Shown piece after piece: positions 1-5,516 of a DNA stretch of 10,827 nucleotides. The notes beneath the pieces were generated by a model. It saw only the letters and a program-made list of their open reading frames with translations, had not been told where the DNA came from and did no database searches. Source of the DNA: an uncultured bacterium (GTDB taxonomy: Bacteria; Verrucomicrobiota; Kiritimatiellia; RFP12; UBA1067). Every line of letters starts with the position of its first letter. Within the stretch, counting starts at the first letter, position 1. The stretch is from assembly GCA_902779075.1 (NCBI GenBank), contig CACZAK010000141.1, forward strand, positions 1-10,827, given 5' to 3'. The position numbers and the translations under genes are program-made.

Positions 1-103
1 CGCGGAAGGTCATCAGCTGGCTTGTCCGACGACAGGTCGCCTAACGCCACATCCCTCGTATTTCAGCGCAATCTAAACTCCTCAGCCAAATGCCTCACGT
101 TCG

Positions 104-204
104 TTGCTTTCGCCACTGGGAATTTCGGAGTCCTGGAGTCATTGAGACTCTTGAAGTTTTTCTCAAAGTCTCCTAATATCCAAAACTCCCAATAGCGAAA
201 GCAA
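104..204 (-). repeat. Long imperfect inverted repeat, probably folding as minus-strand RNA
   Basis: Bases 104-147 pair with 204-161 around a loop at about 148-160. By hand count, 33 of 44 positions are Watson-Crick pairs, including an uninterrupted outer 10-bp block (TTGCTTTCGC against GCGAAAGCAA). Six of the eleven mismatches (114, 116, 122, 126, 132, 133) are C/A on the plus strand, which become G-U pairs in a minus-strand transcript. No mismatch gives G-U on the plus strand. The structure is therefore much better in RNA made in the same direction as the genes. No T-run follows on the minus strand, so it is not a classical intrinsic terminator. It could be a small non-coding RNA, a palindromic repeat element, or an mRNA 3' end stabiliser. 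Confidence 0.55.
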
Positions 205-266
205 GAAAGGTTTTACAACAGGTTCTATTGAGCAACACAAAAAACTAATATAGTTAGAGCATCCCT

Positions 267-310
267 TTAACTCTGCGCACTCCGCATCTCTGCGCCTCTG
301 CGTGAGATAT
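267..310. repeat. CGCAGAG-type short dispersed repeat
   Basis: The segment contains several copies of CTCTGCG/TCTGCGC. It resembles a short intergenic repeat seen in many environmental bacterial genomes; when translated on the minus strand that repeat gives the familiar spurious peptide with TQRR-DA. The identification is from memory of that motif. It argues that this stretch is non-coding and may have arrived as a mobile or recombinogenic repeat. Confidence 0.45.
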
Positions 311-363
311 TCGCTGGAGTCATTCCACCAGTCTTCGCAACCGCAGTCAGAAACGGTTCCTAA

Positions 364-652
364 GCGTGCGATTACTGTGCGGAACGCGGGCTCGGACCCG
401 AGCGGTGATATCACGGAGCGGAACGGCACACGGTTCTGGCTGTCACTATTATAGTGCGGAACGGGATGGTGGAAGGGAACGTGCGATTATAGTGCGGAAT
501 GGGGTCTGTTCTAGGCGTGCGATTACGGTGCGGAACATGGACTCGGTCCCGGACGGTGATATCATGGTTCGGAACGGTTGCGGCTGTAGGACTGTACGAT
601 CATGGTGCGGACTGGAAGGTGGTGCTTGGATTAGAAATTTTACGGTACGGAC
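364..652. repeat. Array of eight degenerate ~38-bp repeats
   Basis: A core of 22-23 bp recurs eight times, starting near 364, 402, 440, 479, 515, 553, 591 and 631 (spacing 36-40 bp). The plus-strand consensus is about GTGCGATTATNGTGCGGAAC; the best preserved part is the trailing GTGCGGAAC. Two copies of GTGCG lie 11 bp apart in the better units. About 16 bp of apparently unrelated sequence separates the cores. Some units contain short palindromes: GTGATATCAC in unit 2, and CACTAT-T-ATAGTG in unit 3. Units 7 and 8 are the most decayed, next to the TPR gene stop at 667. The period is not a multiple of three, so it does not encode protein repeats. It is too short and too degenerate for a standard CRISPR, and no cas gene is present. 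A protein-binding array or a decaying tandem duplication both fit. Confidence 0.65.
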
Positions 653-666
653 TGTGACTGTTGCAA

Positions 667-2265
667 TCAGCGGTCAAATTTCATGCCAGGCATCTTCCGC
701 TTAAGCTTGACGCCGTCCTGCACTCGCCCGCATTCGATGTAGACATCCGCTAGGCCCAGTACGTAGGCGCGATCCTTCCAGCCCGTCTGCACCACCGCCT
801 CCTCGGCTAGGCGGATCGCGCGGTCCACGTTGCGCGCCTTGCCGCCGCGAATGCTCATGAGCTTGGCCGAGCGGAGCTTCAGCGCAGGATCGTCCGGATG
901 ACGCCGTATAAGGACATCGAGCGCCTGCACGGCCACGTCTTCGTGTCCGCTGGCCGCACAGCACTCCACCAGTTCCAGACGATGGGCGTCCGTCTCCGGA
1001 TCCAACTTGACGGCACGATTGAAAACCTGCGCGGCCATCTCCATCTGTCCGCCCTTCTTGAGGCACACGCCGTAGTTGTGCATGAGCGCGGCATCTCCCG
1101 GACAGATGAGCAGCAGCTTCTCATAACACCCCAGCGCACCGTTGACGTTTCCTGCTCGCAAGAACTGCCGCCCCTTCAGGTCAACCACGTCCACCAGCCC
1201 GCGTAGGAGCGGGTCGCGCGGGCTAACTTTAGCCGCCGTCGTCCACCGCTCAATCGCGTTAGTGGAAACGCCTTTGCCGATGTCGTCGAATCCCGCGAGG
1301 AATTCACGCCGCGCGGCCTGGACGACCTTGATGGCGTTCGTGGTCCGGGCAAAGACCTCGGCTTCAGCCTCTCCCTGACGAAACCAAGACATGGGAGGAA
1401 TGTAGTACGGCGTGAGCACAGATGCTCGCACGAAGGCTGCATCTTTCTCGGTCAACTCCCCAACCGACTGACGCGCCTCCTTCCAGGAAACTGTCTGCCG
1501 CTCGGCCACTGCGATATCATTCAGTCCCGGCTCGATTTCCACGTCACGTCCCATGTAGCACGTAAAAACATCCGACGGCGTGTAAATGCCCGCAGAGGCG
1601 AAAGCCTCCGAAGCCTTCTCGCCGGCAAGCAGCTCGTAGAGCTTGTCCGCCGACACCTCCACCACCCCCGTCACAACGTAGTCGTGCGAGCCGATACACC
1701 ACATTAGGTAAGGTCCAACTGCCGCGCGGAATTCGGAGAGTATTCCCTTCATCCGCCCGCGTGAGAGCCGCCGCGCGTCGATGTGCAGCGCCACCAGTCC
1801 GCCCGTCGCACACAACCCAGCAATGCGGGACCATTCATCCGCCGTTGGAAAGTCCGTCCCCTTCAGCCAGTCCGGCTGGGATGCGACGAGCACTATCTCG
1901 GCGGATGCGGCAGTGTTCGTCGCATCCAACACCCGCAGGCCAGCTGAATCGAACGGCTTGCGATAGAAAGTCGCCTCGGCGCCGACCACGCGCACGGACT
2001 GCGCGGATGGTTTCAGGAGCATCGCAATGCAGCCCGGGAACAGGCGCACTTGGCGGAACCTGTAGCCTGTATCAACGGGCCGATCATCCATAGTCGTCAC
2101 GCCGCCTTCCGGGAAGTCCGCGTCCGCACGGTGGGCAATCTGCCCCGTTCCCTCGTCCGCTTCGCCTTGAAGTGGCAACGACGTCGGACGGCGAACATTC
2201 AGCCAAATCGCCACAACTACGGCGATGGCAGTCACAAGCGCAAGCAATCCGAGTTTTATCTTCAT
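667..2265 (-). CDS. Membrane-anchored TPR protein with a degenerate spermidine-synthase-like domain
   Basis: Predicted 532-residue protein of unknown function. Residues 5-22 form one hydrophobic N-terminal helix, so it is membrane-anchored or exported. Residues about 70-200 follow the pattern of spermidine synthase-like proteins: a hydrophobic lead-in, then VRVVGAEATF where a glycine-rich SAM-binding loop would be expected, AEIVLVASQPDW, then CATGGLVALHID and a segment ending MWCIGSHDYVVTG. The glycine loop is lost, so this domain is probably not catalytic; this assignment is inference. Residues about 365-520 contain TPR-like helix pairs (a clear one at 392-424, with LDP following), usually protein-protein interaction modules. 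I chose the ATG at 2265 over an in-frame upstream start at 2313 because GGAGG sits 7 bases before it and the hydrophobic helix begins directly after it. The start overlaps the waaA stop (ATGA), so the two are co-translated. Confidence 0.75.
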   Translation of the reverse strand: MKIKLGLLALVTAIAVVVAIWLNVRRPTSLPLQGEADEGTGQIAHRADADFPEGGVTTMDDRPVDTGYRFRQVRLFPGCIAMLLKPSAQSVRVVGAEATFYRKPFDSAGLRVLDATNTAASAEIVLVASQPDWLKGTDFPTADEWSRIAGLCATGGLVALHIDARRLSRGRMKGILSEFRAAVGPYLMWCIGSHDYVVTGVVEVSADKLYELLAGEKASEAFASAGIYTPSDVFTCYMGRDVEIEPGLNDIAVAERQTVSWKEARQSVGELTEKDAAFVRASVLTPYYIPPMSWFRQGEAEAEVFARTTNAIKVVQAARREFLAGFDDIGKGVSTNAIERWTTAAKVSPRDPLLRGLVDVVDLKGRQFLRAGNVNGALGCYEKLLLICPGDAALMHNYGVCLKKGGQMEMAAQVFNRAVKLDPETDAHRLELVECCAASGHEDVAVQALDVLIRRHPDDPALKLRSAKLMSIRGGKARNVDRAIRLAEEAVVQTGWKDRAYVLGLADVYIECGRVQDGVKLKRKMPGMKFDR

Positions 2266-3626
2266 GCGAGCGCCTCCAAAAGTTCGTCCGCACACCGCCC
2301 CACCACGCCGCAACGACGCGCGACGGCAGCCCGAGCGCGTTCGCCGTACGCTGCACGCCGTTCAGGCTCATCGAAAAAGCGCAGCAACTCAGCCTCCACG
2401 GATGCCGCACGCGCCTCGGGAGTAGCCGCATCGGGCGTCTGCACGAGCGCGTCCGCCGCGAGCAGGTCGCTCATCACCGGGCGGAAGTTCTCCGTGTAAG
2501 GTCCCACCACCGTCGCAATGCCGCAAAGACACGGCTCAATCATGTTCTGCGAACCGTGTTCGCAGAGGCTCTTCCCCACGAACGCAACGTCGGAAATCCC
2601 GAAAAGCCCCATCATCTCACCCGTCGTGTCACACAGATAAACATCCCTCGGGGAAGCGGCGCTCTCGCCGCTTCTCGACCGCCTCACGCAACCAAATCCT
2701 GCGGCCCGAATATTCGCCTCGACAGCGTCCGCTTTCTCGAAGTGCCGCGGCGCGATCACGAGTTTCACGTTGGGATGTTTCTCGATGAGCCGCTTGTAGG
2801 TGTTCAACATCACCACGTCCTCACCCGGCCACGTGCTGCCACCAAGGAGAATCTCGCCCTCGCCAATCCACGCGCGCAGCTCGCGCTCCTTCGCCTCGTT
2901 GCGGTGCGCCACGTCGAACTTAAAGCTGCCAGTCACCTGCACCGACGCCGAATCCGCCCCGGCGTCCGTCAGGCGCTGCGCGTCAAGGTCGCTCTGTGCA
3001 TAGATTTTCGTAAAGCAGCGGAACACCTCGCCGAAGAACCACCGCAACGCCTTGTAGCGCGGCGCGCTGCGGTCGGAGATGCGCGCGTTCACGAGGTAGA
3101 TGGGCACGCCGCGTTTCTTGAGCGCGCGGATGAAGTTGGGCCAGATTTCCGTTTCGGTAAGAATCACGGCGCGCGGGTTCACGGCGTCGAGCGCGCGCTT
3201 CACGCAGCCGCCGAAGTCAAGCGGGTTGTAGATCAAGACGTCATCCGGCGTCACTTCGCGCTCGGCCGTCTTCCAGCCGGTCGAAGACGTCGTAGAGAAC
3301 ACAAACCGAACGTCCGGATTCCGTTCGCGCATCGCGCGCATGAGCTGTCCCGCCACCTGTACCTCGCCCACGCTCACGGCGTGAATCCAAATCCACCCCA
3401 CGCGGGAACCATTACCCCCGTCCCCCACGCGGGAGCGGCCGCGCTTGTCGCGGCCATTTCGCTCGCCCTCCTGCGAAAGGGCCGCCGCAACCTCAGGCGG
3501 GTAGCGTCCGAATCTATCGGCGAAACGCGCGCGGTACCCCCCGCGGCGCTTCATGCGCAGCAGGAAGGACGGCACCATCACCAGATAGGCGACGGCGAAC
3601 AACGCGTTATACAAAATCCATTTCAT
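2262..3626 (-). CDS. waaA: 3-deoxy-D-manno-octulosonic acid (Kdo) transferase
   Basis: Glycosyltransferase family 30 enzyme that transfers Kdo from CMP-Kdo to lipid A precursor at the inner face of the cytoplasmic membrane, an essential early step of lipopolysaccharide synthesis. The 454-residue product starts with the typical membrane-associated helix (1-24), then the RRGGYRARFADRFGRYP signature (28-43) and WIHAVSVGEV (79-89); E88 corresponds to the family's catalytic glutamate. YNPLDF (133-138), ILTETEIWPN (155-164), VTGSFKFD (231-238), IAPRHFEK (291-298) and the C-terminal nucleotide-binding EHGSQNMIEP and GPYTENFR (375-382) follow in the expected order. Residues 49-77 are a polar, glycine/arginine-rich insert, longer than usual in my memory of the family. 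The frame stays open upstream to a TTG at 3812, but I chose 3626 because that is where family members begin and because a promoter lies in between. The ATG has no obvious Shine-Dalgarno. The product implies a Gram-negative envelope. Confidence 0.95.
   Translation of the reverse strand: MKWILYNALFAVAYLVMVPSFLLRMKRRGGYRARFADRFGRYPPEVAAALSQEGERNGRDKRGRSRVGDGGNGSRVGWIWIHAVSVGEVQVAGQLMRAMRERNPDVRFVFSTTSSTGWKTAEREVTPDDVLIYNPLDFGGCVKRALDAVNPRAVILTETEIWPNFIRALKKRGVPIYLVNARISDRSAPRYKALRWFFGEVFRCFTKIYAQSDLDAQRLTDAGADSASVQVTGSFKFDVAHRNEAKERELRAWIGEGEILLGGSTWPGEDVVMLNTYKRLIEKHPNVKLVIAPRHFEKADAVEANIRAAGFGCVRRSRSGESAASPRDVYLCDTTGEMMGLFGISDVAFVGKSLCEHGSQNMIEPCLCGIATVVGPYTENFRPVMSDLLAADALVQTPDAATPEARAASVEAELLRFFDEPERRAAYGERARAAVARRCGVVGRCADELLEALA
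2273..2277 (-). promoter_or_regulatory. Ribosome binding site fixing the TPR protein start
   Basis: GGAGG on the minus strand lies 7 bases upstream of the ATG at 2265, inside the last codons of waaA. It is the strongest Shine-Dalgarno sequence I noticed in the window, and it supports the shorter start over 2313. Confidence 0.7.
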
Positions 3627-3678
3627 CAATTTCGGAACAATTGCCAAACCGTCTTTAACTGAAAGGCTCAGCGCGGTT

Positions 3679-3687
3679 AGTATATCA
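3679..3687 (-). promoter_or_regulatory. Extended -10 promoter for waaA
   Basis: The minus strand reads TGATATACT, a TGn-extended -10 element with five of six consensus bases (TATACT). Transcription would begin near 3672 and leave a leader of about 45 bases before the waaA ATG at 3626. No convincing -35 is present at 16-18 bp, which is tolerated in extended -10 promoters. It supports waaA being read separately from the upstream toxin-antitoxin genes. Confidence 0.45.
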
Positions 3688-3806
3688 CATTTCGCCGTGT
3701 CTGCGGTGAATGAAATAGGCCTGATGCCGGCCGCAGTGCACGTTATCACAATTCCGTTTTCCGTAAAAGCGTATGCAAGGTACTTGATGTTACTTCCACG
3801 CCCTGC

Positions 3807-3835
3807 GTTCAAGGTGCCAATTTGGCACCTTGAAC
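3807..3835. repeat. 29-bp perfect palindrome
   Basis: GTTCAAGGTGCCAA, a single central T, then TTGGCACCTTGAAC: 14-bp arms with no mismatch. It lies in the ~300-bp spacer between the end of the AbiEii-like gene (3924) and the waaA promoter. No T-run follows on either strand, so it is not a standard intrinsic terminator, although a hairpin here could still end or protect the toxin mRNA. It also has the form of a dimeric repressor site. The remainder of the 3627-3923 spacer contains only a short CACGCGCGTG palindrome (3878-3887) and nothing else I recognise. Confidence 0.75.
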
Positions 3836-3923
3836 ACTCATCGTGTGTAAGTTCTTTTCAAGAAGTGCCATTACGAACACGCGCGTGCGAGGCTCGTTCA
3901 AGGCCCAGCAGCAGACCTTTTTT

Positions 3924-4721
3924 CTACAGTTTCTTGACGAATCCAAGCAGGGTGTCGGTGACTGTCTCTACAGGAACGTCAAGCCATGCATTGTCGGGGT
4001 TTGCCATCCCCTTCATGAACTTCCTGTTTGAGAATATCCGCGCAAGCCTCCGCTCGACATCGGTGACGCTGTTTTCAAGCATATCTTCGTCCTCGAAAAT
4101 GAATACGCGGATATACCCGCCCAACACCCCAACATCCACGCGGCTGCTGAGATAGTACATATCGTACACGTCCTTGTACCGCGTTGAGACAATGCCAAAC
4201 CGAAGCAGGCTTTTCAACTTCTCTACGAATATCTGTTCCTTCGGGTTGACCAGAAGAACTACGCCGCCGACGTCAGATATAACCTTGAATCTGAAATCCA
4301 CTTGTTCGATGGACTTGTAGCTATGCACCCCGATGTCAACCTTTGTCCTTATCGAGTGTTTGGCATCGTCGGTCAAAAGAAGATAGATCCGCTTCCCTCT
4401 GTATTCGCGCTGATGAAGTTCCTGTATTTCGCCGTCGATTTGTATTTTACATTCAGCGGCTCTGCTGAGTCGCTGCACGAACCGCTTGATGGAGACATCG
4501 CCAAGGGAATAACCGAGAAAATCGAAATCCATGTCCATGGTGGCACGACGCACTTCATCGGTGATGCCGCTCATGACCACACCGCCCTTGATTGTCACCT
4601 TGTCATGGAATCCTGCATCCTCAATGGCCTTGAGGAGCAAGTCATGGGCGATCTTGGCATCTGCCTTGCGGGGCGTATATCCTACCGCCTTAAGGGGCGC
4701 AGCAATTGCCTTGAAGTCCAT
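3924..4721 (-). CDS. abiEii: AbiEii/AbiGii-type nucleotidyltransferase toxin
   Basis: Toxin half of a type IV toxin-antitoxin pair of the AbiE class. Family members are DNA-polymerase-beta-like nucleotidyltransferases that arrest growth, in some cases by modifying tRNA, and some abort phage infection. The 265-residue protein has the family motifs in order: KGG (45-47) followed by R59-x-T-x-D63-x-D65, the metal-binding pair; K127-x-D129 in TKVDIGVH; E167-K168 in QIFVEKL; and R181-x-K-D184 with D187 in RYKDVYDMYYL. All expected active-site residues appear present, so the toxin looks intact, at the shorter end of the family's size range. Its ATG shares one base with the antitoxin stop (TGATG), so synthesis of the two is coupled. 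Base composition is visibly less GC-rich than gyrB or waaA, consistent with acquisition by transfer. The symbol denotes the family, not orthology to the lactococcal gene. Confidence 0.85.
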   Translation of the reverse strand: MDFKAIAAPLKAVGYTPRKADAKIAHDLLLKAIEDAGFHDKVTIKGGVVMSGITDEVRRATMDMDFDFLGYSLGDVSIKRFVQRLSRAAECKIQIDGEIQELHQREYRGKRIYLLLTDDAKHSIRTKVDIGVHSYKSIEQVDFRFKVISDVGGVVLLVNPKEQIFVEKLKSLLRFGIVSTRYKDVYDMYYLSSRVDVGVLGGYIRVFIFEDEDMLENSVTDVERRLARIFSNRKFMKGMANPDNAWLDVPVETVTDTLLGFVKKL

Positions 4722-5266
4722 CAGAACACCTCGCTTTCGATGGTCCGAAGTATCGATTCCTTTTTCGGGAACGCCTCAAGGTAGTCGGTCAGCTTCGCGG
4801 GGTAGAGGGTGTCCTTTATCCTGCGGAAGGACTCGACGACTTCCTTGTACAGGTCGTATGGCAGCTTCGTCTTGTTACGCGCCGTCTCTATCAGCAACCT
4901 CTCCTTGTCGAAAATGCGCAAGACCTCTTCATCCAAAAATTTGCCCGAAACGACGCCGATCCCGATGGTTCCGTTTGGTATGAAATGCTGCGCGACGCGA
5001 CCGTCGCATATCTTTGCCGCATCCCTGTCCGTTGCAAGATGGAACACATCAGGGATTGAATCCGAAAGATCGTAATAGTAATACGCGCTCTGGAGCGTCA
5101 CGACGGCGCGGGGATACCTCGCCAGCATCACTTCGACGTCCGACCACTCCGCTTTGTCGCTGTAGAGGCCAGGGGCGACCTTGTGCAATTCCCCCATGCG
5201 GATCAGTTTGTCTGTCCGATACCTTCCGCCGTACTTTTCACAGCAATCTGAGAAGTTCATCACCAT
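4721..5266 (-). CDS. abiEi: AbiEi-type antitoxin and autorepressor
   Basis: 181-residue partner of the downstream nucleotidyltransferase. AbiEi proteins have an N-terminal winged helix that represses their own promoter and a C-terminal part that counteracts the toxin. Seen here: an N-terminal helical region with FSDCCEKYGGRYRTDKLIRMG (5-25), then HKVAPGLYSDK (28-38), the typical entry into the wing, and TLQSAYYYYDL (57-67) followed by the P-D-V-x-H-L-A-T segment (72-79), all usual for AbiEi antitoxins. The frame is open to an ATG at 5365, but a strong promoter (5312-5340) and a ribosome binding site (GGAG, 9 bases before the ATG) lie inside that extension, so I start at 5266; M36 of the long form (5260) is an alternative. 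Stop and next start overlap as TGATG. Confidence 0.8.
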   Translation of the reverse strand: MVMNFSDCCEKYGGRYRTDKLIRMGELHKVAPGLYSDKAEWSDVEVMLARYPRAVVTLQSAYYYYDLSDSIPDVFHLATDRDAAKICDGRVAQHFIPNGTIGIGVVSGKFLDEEVLRIFDKERLLIETARNKTKLPYDLYKEVVESFRRIKDTLYPAKLTDYLEAFPKKESILRTIESEVF

Positions 5267-5275
5267 ATCAACATT

Positions 5276-5301
5276 CTCCGCATTTTTTAGATTTTGCGGA
5301 G
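5276..5301 (-). promoter_or_regulatory. Inverted repeat over the antitoxin ribosome binding site
   Basis: On the minus strand CTCCGCA, a 12-base A-rich loop, then TGCGGAG: a perfect 7-bp stem. The 3' arm contains the GGAG that would be the Shine-Dalgarno of the antitoxin gene. The element begins about 4 bases after the predicted transcription start. It may be a DNA operator bound by the AbiEi winged helix, as such antitoxins autoregulate at inverted repeats, or an RNA hairpin that hides the ribosome binding site. Which of the two is not visible from sequence. Confidence 0.55.
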
Positions 5302-5311
5302 GACGGTGTAT

Positions 5312-5340
5312 ATTGTACCACGTCGTCTTCAGCGTGTCAA
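5312..5340 (-). promoter_or_regulatory. Near-consensus sigma-70 promoter of the AbiE pair
   Basis: The minus strand reads TTGACA (5340-5335), a 17-base spacer, then TACAAT (5317-5312). The -35 is perfect, the spacing is optimal and the -10 has five of six consensus bases. Transcription should begin near 5305, about 40 bases before the antitoxin ATG at 5266. Such a strong promoter implies that repression by the antitoxin is needed. Confidence 0.8.
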
Positions 5341-5424
5341 CACCCAGCATCCGGGCAACTTTCATGAGTCATATCTTTGCCAAGATGTCGGGAATGTTGG
5401 ACTTGTCCAGTGACGAAAATGCGA

Positions 5425-5456
5425 AGCATTTCTTTCCGAGAGCATTTCTTTCCGAG
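5425..5456. repeat. Perfect 16-bp tandem duplication
   Basis: AGCATTTCTTTCCGAG occurs twice with no gap and no mismatch. It lies in the spacer between the three-gene membrane operon and the AbiE pair, upstream of the AbiE promoter. The first copy also contributes to a small hairpin, AAATGC-GAA-GCATTT (5417-5431). Two further short inverted repeats lie just before it: ATCTT/AAGAT (5373-5386) and TGGAC/GTCCA (5398-5409). Confidence 0.8.
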
Positions 5457-5474
5457 ATGGTTGAGCGAAGCCCC

Positions 5475-5505
5475 AACTTGATGTCGCATCTTGCGATATC
5501 AAGTT
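5475..5505. repeat. Hairpin downstream of the membrane operon
   Basis: AACTTGAT and ATCAAGTT frame TCGCA and TGCGA around a three-base loop (TCT), with a single G/T mismatch at 5483/5497. This gives a 14-position stem with 13 Watson-Crick pairs. It begins about 12 bases after the stop at 5517 on the minus strand. No T-run follows, so it is at best a Rho-dependent or processing-type mRNA end. The single mismatch would be a G-U pair on the plus strand only. Confidence 0.6.
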
Positions 5506-5516
5506 TGATGCCTCAA

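Larger units (their letters stand above)
1..666. other. Gene-free stretch at the left edge
   Basis: I find no credible protein-coding gene here. Open frames on both strands run through repeats: the minus frame at 163-429 reads across a dispersed repeat, and the plus frame at 366-704 reads across an array whose ~38-bp period is not a multiple of three. The stretch lies downstream of the TPR gene that ends at 667. It holds three structures, listed separately: a 101-bp imperfect hairpin (104-204), a CGCAGAG-type dispersed repeat (267-310) and a degenerate repeat array (364-652). The first ~100 bases show nothing I can identify. Confidence 0.7.

Noticed and set aside
144..172. Small intrinsic terminator (GAGACT/AGTCTC)
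   Set aside because: It is an alternative fold of the apex of the larger 104-204 inverted repeat, and no T-run follows.
163..429. 88-residue minus-strand protein
   Set aside because: It runs through the dispersed repeat, and its TQRRRDAECAE stretch is the usual spurious translation of that repeat.
440..500. Promoters at the TATAAT in repeat units 3 and 4 on the minus strand
   Set aside because: No usable -35 lies 16-18 bp upstream, and the TATAAT is part of the repeat core, changed in the other units.
364..652. CRISPR array
   Set aside because: The repeats are degenerate, the gaps are only about 16 bp, the period varies between 36 and 40 bp, and no cas gene is present.
366..704. 112-residue plus-strand protein
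   Set aside because: It reads through an array whose period is not a multiple of three, so no repeat pattern shows in the protein; it also overlaps the end of the TPR gene.
2266..2313. 16-residue extension of the TPR protein to 2313
   Set aside because: A GGAGG ribosome binding site lies 7 bases before the ATG at 2265, inside this extension, and the hydrophobic helix follows that ATG directly.
2172..3662. 496-residue plus-strand open frame
   Set aside because: It is an antisense shadow of waaA, rich in Arg, His and Ala with no recognisable domain, and waaA has all its family motifs.
3627..3812. N-terminal extension of the Kdo transferase to a TTG at 3812
   Set aside because: Family members begin with the membrane helix at 3626; the extension overlaps the palindrome and an extended -10 promoter.
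5267..5365. N-terminal extension of the antitoxin from the ATG at 5365
   Set aside because: The extension contains a near-consensus promoter and the ribosome binding site of the shorter form, and it adds nothing resembling the family.
5475..5505. Intrinsic terminator of the membrane operon
   Set aside because: The hairpin is strong, but no T-run follows it on the minus strand.
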